A stretch of 64,000 nucleotides of DNA from Posidonia oceanica (GCA_037176725.1 JAZBRS010000020.1:56882001-56946000), one strand, 5' to 3'. Positions 1 to 10,870 are shown, numbered from the stretch's first letter. The notes: generated by a model from the letters alone, not told the origin. A program made the numbers and translations.

Positions 1-199
1 TTGTCTCCCGATAATAGACACGGTGGCGACTCTGAATTGTCTTGTCTTCTTCTTTTCTTATCTTTTCTCCTCCATTTTAAGTGTTTTCGAGTTGAGCCCT
101 CCTCCTCGGACATAGCCGCTTATAGTGAGCCTGATTCCGATTGGTGCACGCGAGCTTCTGGCAGTGTGCATGGACGATCTGAACACTGGGATTACTACA
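1..199 (+). mobile_element. 3' tail of an Ogre/Tat-type LTR (cut by window edge)
   Basis: The segment aligns by eye with the last ~190 bp of the other Ogre-type LTRs in the window (near 29760-29905, 51530-51668 and 63900-64000). It shares the block with GTGGCGACTCTG (23-34), the stretch reading TTTTCGAGTTGAGCC and the terminal GCCTGATTCCGAT. It ends ACTACA at 199, the expected CA end. Integrase coding sequence of another lineage starts directly afterwards, so this is the 3' LTR (or solo LTR) of an element inserted into Athila. GTGGG at 200-204 is the likely right copy of its target duplication; the left copy is outside the window. Confidence 0.8.
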
Positions 200-1100
200 G
201 TGGGGTATTGATTTTATGGGCTCATTTCCTAATTCTCATGGCTATTTATACATTCTTATGGCAGTTGATTATGTGTCCAAATGGATAGAGGCTATACCAT
301 ATAAATCCAATGACAACAAGGTGGTCATTGAATTCCTAAAAGAGCATATTTTTTCTAGGTTTGGTATGCCACGAGCCATCATCAGTGATAGGGGCACACA
401 TTTTTGTAACCGATCATTTGAAGCCTTGATGAAAAAGTATTCTATCACCCACAAGCTTGCCATTCCATATCATCCTCAAACAAGTGGCCAAGTGGAGGTA
501 TCTAATAGGCAAATCAAGCAAATTTTGGAGAAAATGGTTAAGCCAAATAGAAAAGATTGGTCTGAGAAGATAAATGATGCATTATGGGCCCATCGGACCG
601 CATTTAAGACCAATTTAGGAATGTCTCCGTATAGGCTTGTTTTTGGAAAAGCTTGTCATCTACCTGTCGAGTTAGAACATAAGGCATTGTGGGCTATTAA
701 GCAATTAAACTTGGACTTAGAATCAGCGGGGCAGAAAAGAAAATTACAATTAGCTGAACTTGAAGAATTGAGGAATGAAGCATATGAGAACTCGAAAATC
801 ACTAAGGAGAAAACCAAAATCTTTCATGATAAAAGAATTCTAAGGAAATCATTTTCACCAGGTCAGAAGGTCCTCCTTTACAATTCTAGGCTTCACCTAT
901 TTCCAGGCAAATTAAGGTCCAGATGGACTTGACCTTATGTGGTTAAAAGTGTGTATCCTCATGGGGCTGTAGAAATTGAAAATCCTAAGTACAGTGAAAA
1001 TTTCAAAGTCAATGGTCAGCGTTTAAAACTGTTCTTCGAATTACCCACTGAAAAGGAAGGTGAGGGCATGGTTCTTCATGACCCTCAATATCTTGGGTAA
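200..1100 (+). pseudogene. Athila integrase, catalytic core to C-terminus
   Basis: Integrase inserts the element cDNA into the host chromosome. The reading frame enters at WGIDFMG (first catalytic Asp), then shows ISDRGTHF (second Asp) and [12 protein letters not shown] (catalytic Glu), so the DDE triad is visible. The C-terminal part with [10 protein letters not shown] and the PYVVKSVYPHG block follows. The frame is open from the left junction except for a TGA at 930-932, where this lineage normally has Gly in a TGP context; this is a single-base nonsense change. It continues in the same frame to a natural TAA at 1098-1100. The zinc-finger N-terminus is missing because of the LTR inserted at 199/200. 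Confidence 0.85.
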
Positions 1101-1387
1101 AGTTGTAAAAATGTTGTAAATATGTTTATAGTTGAGTCTTTTTGATATTTCCTTTATTTAAAAAAATAAATAAAAAATATAAAAATCAATAAAAAAAAGA
1201 AAAGAAAAAAAGAATAAAACATTTTGTAAATATGTACATAATGAGTCCTACATGTTTATGTTATTCATTTAATTCATATTCAACTTTTTATCTAAAAAAA
1301 AAAGAAAAAAATATAGGGATAAATAATAAGAATCTAGGAGCTATTTGTAATAAGTGTAGGGTAAAAATGATAATTTTTCACTTTTAA

Positions 1388-1395
1388 TATAAAAG
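1388..1395 (+). promoter_or_regulatory. TATA box ahead of the Athila post-pol ORF
   Basis: TATAAAAG lies in an otherwise AT-rich spacer 290 bp after pol and about 440 bp before the first ATG of the downstream ORF. A pyrimidine-rich stretch resembling a plant 5' leader follows. This would give the third ORF its own transcript. It is inferred from position and sequence only. Confidence 0.45.
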
Positions 1396-1498
1396 CCAAA
1401 AATATCTCACATCCTAACCCTAAAATCATTTTCTCCTTCTCCCGTGTTGCCTCCACCATCCCCTGTCGCGACATCAGCCACCGCCAGAGAACAAGTGC

Positions 1499-1697
1499 CG
1501 CCGGAAGGACGCCCATCAGGCGCCGGAAAGGTTTCTAGGCGCTCCCTAGGCACCCGTTCCTTATATTTTAGTTTGTTTTTATTCGAGGAGGGCTCAGCAT
1601 TTCAGATCTCCCGACTTCTCTGCTCGATTTCTCCGGCCGCTCTGCTTTGGACGCCTTCCAAGCGCCATATTCACCACTGGATGCCCCCCAGGCGCCC
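1499..1697 (+). repeat. Cluster of four GCGCC dyad words in the leader of the Athila post-pol ORF
   Basis: Words of about 17 bp occur near 1506-1524, 1535-1555, 1649-1666 and 1679-1697. Each has two copies of an (R)CGCC-type core about 11 bp apart, for example GACGCCCATCAGGCGCC and GACGCCTTCCAAGCGCC. Two more copies are in the 3' LTR (4511-4560). Confidence 0.6.
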
Positions 1698-1828
1698 GAT
1701 CGGAGGCAGAAGCGCCAACTGTCGAGTCATCTCCCCCTACTTTGGGGGTAGTAAGCTACTGCTACCCATAATTTCTGGTTTTGTCAATTGGTTTTGTGAT
1801 TTTCAATTTTTGTGATTACTTAGCAAAA

Positions 1829-2783
1829 ATGGGAGATAATGGTAGGAGAGAAGTATTCCCAGAAAAAGATTTTGATGAAATTTTTGGTGCATATGGTAGT
1901 TTCTTTAGGGAACAAATCTTAATTAGAGGCTTTCACTATTTATTGCATGCCACAAATAATCATTATTGGGTACTTCACTTAGTTGAAGAATTTTATAATT
2001 GTTTTGAATGGAATAATGTTGATATAGATAGAGGGGTAATTTACTTGGTGTGGCGTGGACTAAATATTAAAGTATCCCTAGATTTAATTTCCCAAGTCAC
2101 GGGAATCCCCATTTCACCTGTGAATTTACCCACTAAGGATTTAGGACATTATCTCCCACACATGAGACCTAATTATTCTATTGCCTCAGATGGGGGAATT
2201 AGAGGGACCACCTTATATGAGAATGTTTACACAACTTGTAGCTGGGTCCAGAACAATATTGTAGGGGGGTTCCCACATTTCATCATTCTATATTCCTACA
2301 GTTCACATTGTTTACATGATGATGACTAGGGATTCTAGGATTTGCCTCTGTTGTTGACTTTTTGATTCAATTACTCAGGTAAAAAGAACTAGAAGAAAGT
2401 CAACTCTGTCCTTATCTATTCTAATCACTGATATTGTTAAGACTTTCTTGACACCTGAGCAATTTGCGTTTGAGTCCCAAGAACGACGACAAATGGCATT
2501 AGTAGAAAATGTGTCTAACTCCTATAGGTTGACTGTTCGTACACCATGGGGGCCTCATATGCTTCAGGAACACATCATTAGAGCTGAGTCACCTCCAAGT
2601 GAGAATGAGGAGAGAGACACTTTCTGGACTGGTGGCCCTCCATTTGATTCTCAGAGTGATTTCAACAATCGGGTATGGGAGGGAATGCAAAGAATACATA
2701 GGGAAGTAAGGAGGACTAGAGCTGAGTTAGAGGAGTTGAGAATGGCCAGTTCTAGCAGACCAACGGGGAGAAGAAGGAGGTGA
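1829..2783 (+). pseudogene. Athila post-pol ORF (env-like position; putative plant transposon protein type)
   Basis: The ATG at 1829 opens a frame beginning MGDNGRREVFPEKDFDEIF and running to TAG at 2327-2329. The rest continues in another frame from about 2331 (with a TGA near 2355) to the TGA at 2781-2783. One frameshift therefore splits a protein of about 315 residues. The central part, with FYNCFEWNNVDIDRGVIYLVW-like wording and a VRGL-type block, resembles the domain usually called putative plant transposon protein in Athila third ORFs. The C-terminus (about the last 100 residues) is charged, probably coiled coil, and ends in an Arg-rich tail. I see no signal peptide or transmembrane helix, so an envelope role is not supported here. 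Confidence 0.6.
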
Positions 2784-3024
2784 GCTATCTAGGGTACTAA
2801 ACTTAGGATGTAAATGTGTATAAAATGTACATAACTTTTCTTTTCTTAGCAGTAGAAGTACTCCATCCCGAATCAAGTATCATTGTTCTAATCTTAAATG
2901 TTTTTCATTGATCATATTAATTGTTGCATACATTGAGGACAATGCATGGTTTAAGTATGGGGGGAGTCTTCTTTGCGTCTTTTTCATTTTCTTTAGTTAG
3001 AGTTTTTTGTGTGACATTTCATTT

Positions 3025-3058
<34 letters not shown>

Positions 3059-4228
3059 TAAAAAAAGTTTTCTTTGAGTTAGAGTTGTATGTACAAAAGT
3101 TTTCTTTTCATTTTCTTTAGTTAGAATCTTTTGTGTATCTTTTCTCCAAAAAACAAAAACACAAAAAATATATATATAAAAATAAAAACAAAAACAAAAG
3201 TAGGAATTATCCATAATAATTTAGCTAGCTAGGGGTGGATAAGTGACTTTGAGTTGGAGTTCAAAGGTAAAGCTGATAGAATGGAATCTCTCAAACCCTA
3301 GAGTGGAGACAAAATCTAAAAAATAGCATCATCTGGATTATCCTTAAGCACATGTGTACCTTATCTTGCACTTACACTTTAGTCCTTGACTATGGAGAAT
3401 AAAGGAAGACCTAAAGCACTGAGCATATTAAAAAAAAAAAGAAAAAAAAGAAAAAGAAAAAAGGGCTAAAAGTCTAACAATCACTGAGTAACAGGGTAAC
3501 CGTGCCTTAGGAAGTATTGGATATTCACGTAAAAAGGTGATTGGAGGAAAAAACATAAAAAAAAAAGAGAAGAAAAATCTTGTCTTTGTGGCCTTGGTTA
3601 CTTGAGTAATTAAGTCCTTAGAGGTGTCTCAACACCTGGTGTTCTAAAGCCATCTGGTTTGGGAATCACTGACCTAAAGATCGATAAATAGGTAGCCAAG
3701 AGAAAGCCTAAGAAAGCAAGAATAAAGTTCTCTAAATTATTCAAATAAGATGAAAAGGTGTTCAGGTTGGACTTGAAAAATCATTGTTAATGATTATTTT
3801 CACAAACACAAGGTACATGTAAGTCAAATTTTAAGAAGGATGATGTGAAAGATAGGAAAGAGTCTCCATGACATGAGGAGGAGAGAGAGATCTTGACTTG
3901 AGGTAGAGCTAGAGAATAAAAACTCAAGGTAGTTTAGAAGCCTCCTAACTTGTTAAAATATTGTGGATAGTGATAGTGTAAATAACTTTTTTTATCTTTC
4001 TTTATTTTTTCCATTTCTTCTGGGATTTTGTGGATAGATCCTCTGCAAACCCTCACGAGACACCACTCGTCCACTAGGACAACCTAGGGGTTTAAAGGCT
4101 TGTTGCACGTGCTAAGTGCAATCGCAATTCCTGCGAAAGTGAGTTAGGATTTTCTTTCTTTATTTGTTTTTTCTTTTGTTTGAGTTAGTTTTGCTCGAGG
4201 ACTAGCAAAAGATAGGTATGGGGGTATT
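2784..4228 (+). other. Athila 3' noncoding region
   Basis: No plausible gene. It contains an (AT)n run around 3027-3055, a partial duplication of a TTTTCTTTAGTTAGA phrase (near 2988 and 3112), A-rich tracts near 3430-3465, and a first purine tract (TATGGGGGGAG, 2957-2967). The second purine tract, TATGGGGG at 4217-4224, follows the GCTCGAGGACTAGC block. I take it as the PPT because that arrangement is usual just before Athila 3' LTRs. Confidence 0.5.
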
Positions 4229-5503
4229 TGATTAGCAAATTATTCTTACATGTTTTATGCTCATATTTACCTCTTTTGTTCATAAATAATATTACTCGAG
4301 GTATTTTATGCAATTTGTGCAGGAACTTTGGACCTGAAGAGAAAAGAGGAAAAGGAGGAAAAATGATAAAAGATAAAAAGAAATGCAAATTCAAGGATAA
4401 AAGAAATAGAAATCTGTGCAAGATATCAAATATATCTTTTCCACATGTGTGAACATGAGGAGTAAGATAAGATAATAGAAGCAACAAAGTTGGAGAAAAT
4501 TCAGGAACAGGTGGCGCCCCCCAGGCGCCCAAAAGCACATCTAGCGCCTCCCAAGCGCCCAGAGAAGATATTTTGGACTCCGTCTTTGGCAATCACAGAT
4601 TTAACTCGGAAATATCTTGTAATTGAAATTCAGTTTCTCCATTTGTATCTGGATTTGTTTATTTGACGGCCAAGTCCTTGTAAGCCAATAAAAGGGACCC
4701 ATTGTGTAAACCCTAGGCATCTCTTAATCTTCCACATTAGGCTTAAGCTTTCTTCTTCCATTGTTGTAGAGCTCTTCAAGCTATTTTCTGTAATCAACGT
4801 ATTTTATAAATACAAGTTCATTTCCTTTTTATTTATTATGTCTTGCTCTTCTCCTTCCTTCTCTTTTGTTTTGATGTTTTCCATAATCATGTCTGGCTAA
4901 GTTTTTAGATCTAGGGCTTAGATGAAGTTTATGTATGTTCATATGTTGTGATTAAGTCTCTCTTAGTCTTCTCTTGCTTAAATGCTATGATTATGTAGAC
5001 TGGATGTATATGACATGGATCATTCATTATTTGATAAACTTTGATAGATTAATATTGATAATATCTTTTTAATCTATGCTTGGGGAAGAATAACTTGGGG
5101 ATTGTGTATATAATCATAGATCTATCATATATCATTTGATTTAGTTTATTTTGTGTGATTTTATCTTAGGACTTGATAATCTATGGTGCATTGCATATAG
5201 GTTATGCTTGTTAGGATAAGAACCATTGAGTAAACTATTTAGATTATGAAGAGAGACAAGAGTAGATTTAATCATGCATATTGAATTTTACATAAATGGA
5301 TTCAAAGCCCTAGGTTTGTTTTAATTAGTTTGATTACATCTTCTGTTTGTAGTTCTTAATCATCATCAATCTCATCCCCCCTTTCAATAGTTGATAATAA
5401 GTCTTTGTTTTTTTCAAACAATATTCTCTATGGGATCGACCCGTATTTTGCATACGTACTACATAGTACACTGTGCACTTGCGGTTAATTAAAATTCACA
5501 TCA
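4229..5503 (+). repeat. Athila 3' LTR
   Basis: The start is placed at TGATTAG just after the second purine tract. The end is placed at CACATCA, after the phrase with GTGCACTTGCGGTTAATT that is typical of Athila LTR ends. Length is about 1.28 kb. A CAATAAAAGGG TATA-like site sits near 4686, downstream of two GCGCC words (4511-4560). The boundaries rest on this one copy and may be off by several bases. Confidence 0.55.
4511..4560 (+). repeat. Two GCGCC dyad words in the Athila LTR
   Basis: GGCGCCCCCCAGGCGCCC (about 4513-4530) and GCGCCTCCCAAGCGCCC (4544-4560) match the words upstream of the post-pol ORF at 1499-1697. They lie about 130 bp upstream of the TATA-like site near 4686. Confidence 0.6.
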
Positions 5504-6311
5504 CACCCCCTCACCCCAGCATTGTTCACCAGCCCTTGCCAGAGCACTCTAGCTCAGGAGTCATTGGGACCTCAAGAATTCATTCCCTCTTTCCTTCTGG
5601 GTCAACCCTCTCTCTAGTGGACCCCTCTTTTCTAATCCATGATATCTTTGAACCCTTTCCTGTCTCTCTCTATCGGTCGGCTCTTGCCAGCTCAGGATCA
5701 ACGATTCAAATGATCCAACTGGCCTCGAACCCGGAGTGCTCTACCGCGCAACCCACCATGCAATTACAGGCTCAATCACCTATTTGTTTGCTAGCCAGAG
5801 CCTCCTCAGCCTATCCTATGGCAATCCCAGTCGGTTAATTCTCCAACAAATCCACCAGAAACCCCACTGGAGCTCGCGGCTCGTTTTCCTTTGGTCATTA
5901 ACCTGACCAGGGACACCCATCGCGTCCCGTACGACTACGCCATAGAAATGTGTGTGGAGATCACGTGGTCGGGAAGGGTGTACAAGCCCACAGCGCTGAC
6001 AGCCAAGCCCAGTAGCTTGGAGCCTATCCCTTCTCCACTAGCAAAGCAGCTAGTCGGGTCTCCCACAGCAGAAAACCCAGCTCAACCCACCTCTTATGCC
6101 ACCACTCTAAAGAAAGATCAGCCCTCCGCCAACATCACTGCTTAATTAAAGAAGGTGAAGGCTGATATCTCCATCTGGGATCTCATCCACACCTCCTCAG
6201 AGCACAGGGAGGCTTTTCTCAGAGTTTTTCAGGCTGCCCACATCTCCCCTACCATTGAGCCAGTTGCCCTTGAATGCATGGTGGGCATGATTGCGGTTCC
6301 CCAAGTCATCT
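5504..6311 (+). pseudogene. Decayed Ogre-like gag C-terminus / start of protease region
   Basis: Three short frames read in order match the gag-to-protease interval of the complete Ogre-like element further right (33400-34340). Shared phrases are VHQPLPEHS, DTHRVPYDYA and KADISIWDLIHTSSEHREAF. The last shared phrase is VPQVIS; then homology stops abruptly near 6311, before the protease active site. At the point where the complete element has a TAG (34259) this copy retains CAG, which shows the ancestral codon. It is interrupted by frameshifts and stops and is non-functional. It is the substrate into which both Athila and the next LTR inserted. Confidence 0.75.
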
Positions 6312-6960
6312 CTATGGATGTGGATTTGGGGGTGCTTGGAATGAAGGTGCCGGCGCTTCCACGACGTCGACAGCTTGATGTGATCGCCACTTATCAACGG
6401 CGGACAAGGCGCCTAGGGAGATGTAGATGATGTGGGTACTCGGTTCATTGGATCGAAGGTAGGATGTTGTCCAATGGCTTCCTCATGTCACGTGAGCGTT
6501 TTCCTTTTCTTTCAAAATAAATGAAAATAAGAGATCTAGATAAGTTTATGTGTAGTAAATGATAATAAGAAAAGACAGAGAATAATATGAACAAATGAAT
6601 CTAATACTAACCGGGGGTTGTTCCTCGCATGCATATGCTATGGGTCCTATTTTAAGGAATGTAATATGAAATGAAAAAGATTGGAAGAACATACTCCCTT
6701 CACCCTCGTGCTGTATGCAGTGGAGTAAGGAAGTGGAGGCACGGTTGGAGCTCTGGCTATGCTCGAGATCTCTAGGATCGAAGTTGGGACGTGGTGATCT
6801 CTGGGATCTAGGGTTTCTCTCTTGGAGGTGGAAGTTAGGATTCCTCTTTTGAAGGTGGAAGCTTAAAAGAAATCTGAAGGAAATCCCTCTCTTGAGCTCT
6901 CTCCAAGATAGGTTTTTTTCTCCAAATTGGCCGGGGGTCCCAAGTACTTACGTACGAGGT

Positions 6961-6970
6961 CTATTTATAG
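6961..6970 (-). promoter_or_regulatory. TATA box of the minus-strand LTR
   Basis: CTATAAATAG on the minus strand is a near-ideal plant TATA box. It is located about 760 bp inside the LTR, with the word cluster 7020-7345 on its upstream side. Confidence 0.6.
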
Positions 6971-7019
6971 GCTCAGGGGATGTGGGTGGTTCACACCTAG
7001 AAGTTTCTAGAAGAAAAGT

Positions 7020-7345
7020 GAAAGTTATTGTCAATCGCCGCATATGTAGGCGTTTAAGACTAGCAACCGCTCAAGCACTCGTGGGAAAACAATGGAAATT
7101 CGGTTCGATGTAGGCCATGATCGTTAGTCGCCGGTTATGTTGGCGTCTATCGATCAAGGGGATCGTGGGAAAAAACCGTTGTAGTTCCACGATCGTTAGT
7201 TGCCGGTTATGTTGGCGTCTAACAGTCGGTGGGATCATGGGAAACAACCGTCAAAAATAACTGCAAGAGGCGGTTAAAGGAAGCCACGACAGTTAGTCAC
7301 CTGCTACGATGACGTTTAGGTTAGTCGCCTGTTCAAAGGGTGCCT
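7020..7345 (-). repeat. CGCC...GGCG word cluster in the minus-strand LTR
   Basis: The block GTTAGTCGCCGGTTATG followed by TTGGCGTCTA occurs near 7124-7151 and again near 7194-7221 (GTTAGTTGCCGGTTATG). Degraded forms lie at about 7031-7052 and 7286-7332. They sit in larger imperfect repeats of about 70 bp that also contain GATCGTGGGAAA and AACCGT. CGCC and GGCG halves face each other about 10-16 bp apart. Confidence 0.55.
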
Positions 7346-7727
7346 ATCCATGTCACCTCCGCAGCTGGCAACTAGCAAGCTCAGTTCATTTCTAACTCTA
7401 GCTCTTAGGTTCTATCCAGAGAAAACATGATAAAAGGTCGGGAAACTTCAGATATCATGAAATCATAAAAACATCTTCTTTAACTCAAATCTACCACGGA
7501 TTTGAGTGGGATAAAGTGTGCTAAAGGTACTTGGACTTGCCACGAGTCTGACTGCGTCAGCTCTGCCACAGCCAACAACCTTAAGTCAAGTAAAATCAAG
7601 CATTGTTTTTAAGCAGATCATGAAAACTCCGGAAAATATGTTATTAAGCCTTAGTTGTGTGATCTGGGTGCCTCATAAGTTCCTATCTTCTATGAACTCG
7701 GGGAAATGCGAAAATGGGATATCTACA

Positions 7728-9342
7728 GATGCTCCTCCTTGGAGTTGATCTTGGAACAAGATTGGGTCCAAGGTAAGAACAAATGTCCCATTGAGCATTT
7801 CCTGAAAAGGGGAGCTCCGTCTGAAACAATCCGCCACTAAGGATGAAAAAAGATAAATAAAAAGGAAGAAGGGGTGAACTGACTCAGTGTCGGGAGATTG
7901 CCGAATGGCCAAGTGGTTCGATTAATTGCCGTCATATTGAAGACTCAGGCATAGAGGGGTCAAGTCGGTGCTATGTGTCGCAGTCGATGCCAAGACCTGT
8001 CAACCATGTAGAGATATACTTCAACGGGGTCAACGGGGCAGAAGCTAAGGAGGAAATCGTGGGGCGTGACCCTTACACGATCGAAAAGGAGTGCTCTTGT
8101 GGCATCTTTTTTGAGATTTTACTCGGATTGGAAGTGATAGAAGGATTGGTAGGAACTAGGTTGGCTCTAGGAGAATCACATGTCCTAAGGGTTTCTAACA
8201 CTCTTGAAGGTCATTTGGCTCCATCCGTGCTCCACTTCCAATGATATGAGAAAATGCATGAATGCATGATTCAAGCAAACAAATGCAAATGCAACATATG
8301 ATGCAATGAATGGTACATATGCTACGTTAGGCCGGCCGGGTACGGTTGGTCCCAAACCATATGGACATATGTAAAATGAATGAATGCAATTCGTTGTGGT
8401 TAAGTGTTTTCCATCCTCGAGTGTGACCGGCACTCTCCGGAAAGGACTGTCATCCCATAGCTTAATTTGGCAAATAAAGGAGTTCTATGATTAAAGAATC
8501 GGGTGAGAGAGTGAACCCTTCCTTTGCCAAATCGGTGTTTGCCTTTTAGTCAAAGTGGGTGTGCCTTTGCACACTATATGAGCCCCTTAGGCGTGAGCTC
8601 ATTCTTTATGTTGTAAGCTTTGTACCTGCACACTTAACAAAAGGTGTTAGTAATCATAGGTGAACCTTTCCCAGTTCCTATGGAGATTGACTAAGTTATA
8701 CTTGTATAGGAGATATAGTAATCCCCTAATCAACATGCTTGAGAACTAGGTGGAGGGAATCAGTCTTGGCCTCAGCAGTGAGATGGAAAATCAGAGCCCA
8801 GTAGACGTTGATTGTGAGTCATCGTAGATGCTCTAAAGATTATTGCAGAAGCAATGTCTTTGTTGAGAAAAACGCACCCAAGCCGTGAGACATGCTTGAG
8901 TAGGACGTTATCTCCAAATCCGAGGTAAATGATTGTTGCATCACCGGCTAGACTAATTCCAGTCTTTCTACTTACTAAGTTTTCACTTGTATGTAAGGTG
9001 GATGGTGCTTCTTTTTGGTTGGTTTTCTTGGATTTTCTAATTTTTTAAATTTTGTGATTTTTTAATTTTTCTGATTTTTTTTTTGGTATTTGGGATTTTC
9101 TGATTTGGTAGTTTTTGGATTTTCTGATTTTTTGGTAGTTTTTGGATTGATGAGTGCAGTCACAAGCTTCTTACTTAAAGACCTTGTAGTATTGCCTTGT
9201 ATTATCTAGGGTGAGAGAACTTTTCCCTTCTAACATGCCTTGTCTTTTGAGAACTTAGGACATCATACTAGCCTTAGTTTGATTATTGTCTCCTTCATTT
9301 ACTTAGTCCTTCAACTTTTAGGATTCCCTGCCCCTTCCCTAT
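7728..9342 (-). other. 3' noncoding remnant belonging to the minus-strand Tat element
   Basis: No coding sequence recognised. The PPT (plus-strand 7728-7740, GATGCTCCTCCTT) is followed by about 1.6 kb that, read on the minus strand, weakly resembles the post-pol spacer of T (21840-22300). Both have a TCCAAAAA/AAATCC-rich low-complexity tract (here 9030-9150), a phrase close to GCCGGTGATGC and one close to CTGAGGCCAA. I infer it is the post-pol spacer of a related element whose remainder was displaced by insertion of T at 9343. Confidence 0.4.
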
Positions 9343-9551
9343 TGTAGACACCCCATTCTGACAGCTTGGAAGTTGGTAATTTCTCCTGCAGGCTTGTTTG
9401 GACTCTGGAATGGCACTCTTTTTCAGACTAACCCATTTCCAAACCTAAAACCTTACCTAAACCCCAAGCCTTAACCCAAGCCTTTTTATACCTTTTAAAA
9501 CCTTTTTAAGCCCAAGCCCAAGCCCATTTTCAGTATTTTGCATCCTCGGTT

Positions 9552-10157
9552 TGTTGTACGCTGGAATAGGCAGCGTCTAACGTTGGACGCGCCCTGTGCT
9601 AGCGTCCAACGTTGAATGCCTTCTGCTTTAGCGTCTGTAGATATCCTGTTTTGACACTCCTTTCATGTTAGGATAGTCTCTTGCATTAGGTCGCTCTTAG
9701 AAGCCCTCCACCCATTCCTGAATCTCACTTGAGCCAAATGTTCCTCTCAAGTCCAAAATGCTATACTCATTTAAGTCCCAAATGTTGGCAACCTGAGTGT
9801 TCTTTACGTCCTGACCAAATTTAGAAGTTAAACTGATTAAGGGTGTTGTCCGCTGGCTTCTCAGCGTACAACATTGGCTGCTGGTTTTCCAGCGGCTAAC
9901 ATTGGCCGCTGGCTTTCCAGCGTCCAACGTGGTAACCCAGTCAGCCAAAGCTTTCCTTATTTGGCCTAATCCAAAAATCATGTTTTTGCCTTCTTTGGAA
10001 CCTATTGACCGGTCAAAGCCATCAAAGTCAAGTTTAATCACACTTAAAGACTCCTTAATTGGAGAATCTTCTCTGATCCTGGCAGTTATGCCTTGGAGGT
10101 CGTTATACGCAGGTACTCTCGCTTATAACGTTATATGCTGGTTTTCCAGTGTATAAC
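9552..10157 (+). repeat. AACGTT-type word clusters in the U3 of T
   Basis: Clusters lie at 9552-9620 (GCGTCTAACGTTGGACGC, GCGTCCAACGTTGAATGCC), 9846-9935 and 10105-10157. Several words are joined into stem-loops by GCTGG-TTTT-CCAGC turns. Examples are 9874-9884 with 9889-9899 (11 bp, two G-T pairs) and 10130-10141 with 10146-10157 (12 bp, two G-T pairs). Confidence 0.7.
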
Positions 10158-10220
10158 ACTTCTGAAACAGGAAACTCTGCTGACTTGGCATTTGTGTCCT
10201 TTTTTGTTCCTCCCTTACTT

Positions 10221-10230
10221 CTATAAAAGC
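10221..10230 (+). promoter_or_regulatory. TATA box of the T LTR
   Basis: CTATAAAAGC followed by AAGGGTATCC is a strong plant TATA context. It lies about 65 bp after the last AACGTT-word hairpin, which makes it the likely start of element transcription about 30 bp downstream. Confidence 0.65.
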
Positions 10231-10870
10231 AAGGGTATCCCCACTGAGTTCAAGGCCGGAATTTTGAGAGGGAAAAGGAGTTAAGAAACTTTTGGAACTC
10301 ACATGCTCTTGAGATTAAAAATCTTAGAGAAGTGAGGTCCTTAAGAATTGAAAGAGAGAAGAGAGATTTTGGAAAGAAGGAGAGTCTTCAAAAAGAGCTT
10401 GAGGATCCTTTTGTCGTTGTTGGCTTCATGCCAACATAGTTTGCACCTTGTGCATAGACAGAGGAGACTCTATTTCATTCATTTCCTTTTCATTTCTGAT
10501 ATTACATGTTTAATTCCGTAGCATAATCAAGCATTTTTATTTCAAGTTCATTTATCGTTTTAGATAGGCATACATCTCTTTTAGTTGCAACCGGGGGGAT
10601 CAAACCCCTCGGGTACATATCTCACTACGCTTTCTTTATTTTCTTTTCTACTAATTCTGGATAGGTTACTATACATATTGATCCATTTTTATATTGTTTT
10701 GTTTGTTTTGCTTTGCTAATGTTTGTCATACAAGGAAGAAGAAGGAAGAAAGAGCTTATCAAGCACGGACACCCTTGGGCAATGCTGGCGTTGTCCGAAG
10801 GCAACTGAACCCGCAACCACACTACATCTCCCCAAAGGCGTCTCGAGGGCCGGCGAAAGCGAACCGAGAG

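Larger units (their letters stand above)
200..5503 (+). mobile_element. Athila-lineage Ty3/gypsy element, 5' truncated
   Basis: Components in order are the end of integrase, a post-pol ORF with its own upstream TATA, a noncoding AT-rich stretch, a purine tract following the GCTCGAGGACTAGC block, and a 3' LTR ending near 5503. Integrase wording such as [13 protein letters not shown] is typical of Athila. Everything upstream of the integrase core was removed from view by insertion of the LTR that ends at 199. The right boundary abuts Ogre-like gag, so Athila had inserted into an older Ogre-like copy. Confidence 0.8.
6312..7727 (-). mobile_element. Minus-strand Tat-type LTR
   Basis: Read on the minus strand the LTR starts TGTAGATATCCCATTTTCGC at 7727. 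This resembles the LTR starts TGTAGACACCCCATTCTGAC (9343) and TGTTGACACCCC (24333, 46112, 58174). It is preceded by the purine tract AAGGAGGAGCATC, comparable to GGGAGGGGCATC before the 46112 LTR. A TATA box lies at 6970-6961. The distal end is inferred only from where gag homology stops (~6311). No second copy is in the window, so it could be a 3' LTR or a solo LTR fragment. Confidence 0.55.
9343..10870 (+). repeat. 5' LTR of element T
   Basis: It starts TGTAGACACCCC at 9343 and contains a TATA box (10221-10230), with three word clusters upstream of it. It should end just before the PBS-like TGGCGATCACACTG at 10871. The usual terminal CA is not evident there, so the right end is uncertain (an alternative is ACTACA near 10826). 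No second copy of this LTR is in the window to fix it. Confidence 0.5.

Noticed and set aside
2957..2967. First purine tract of Athila as the PPT
   Set aside because: The second tract at 4217-4224 follows the GCTCGAGGACTAGC block and is followed by sequence with LTR-like organisation; the first may be a decoy or a relic.
7895..7985. tRNA-like text (GGCCAAGTGGTTCGATT and following)
   Set aside because: I could not fold a full cloverleaf with acceptor and T arms; probably chance similarity.
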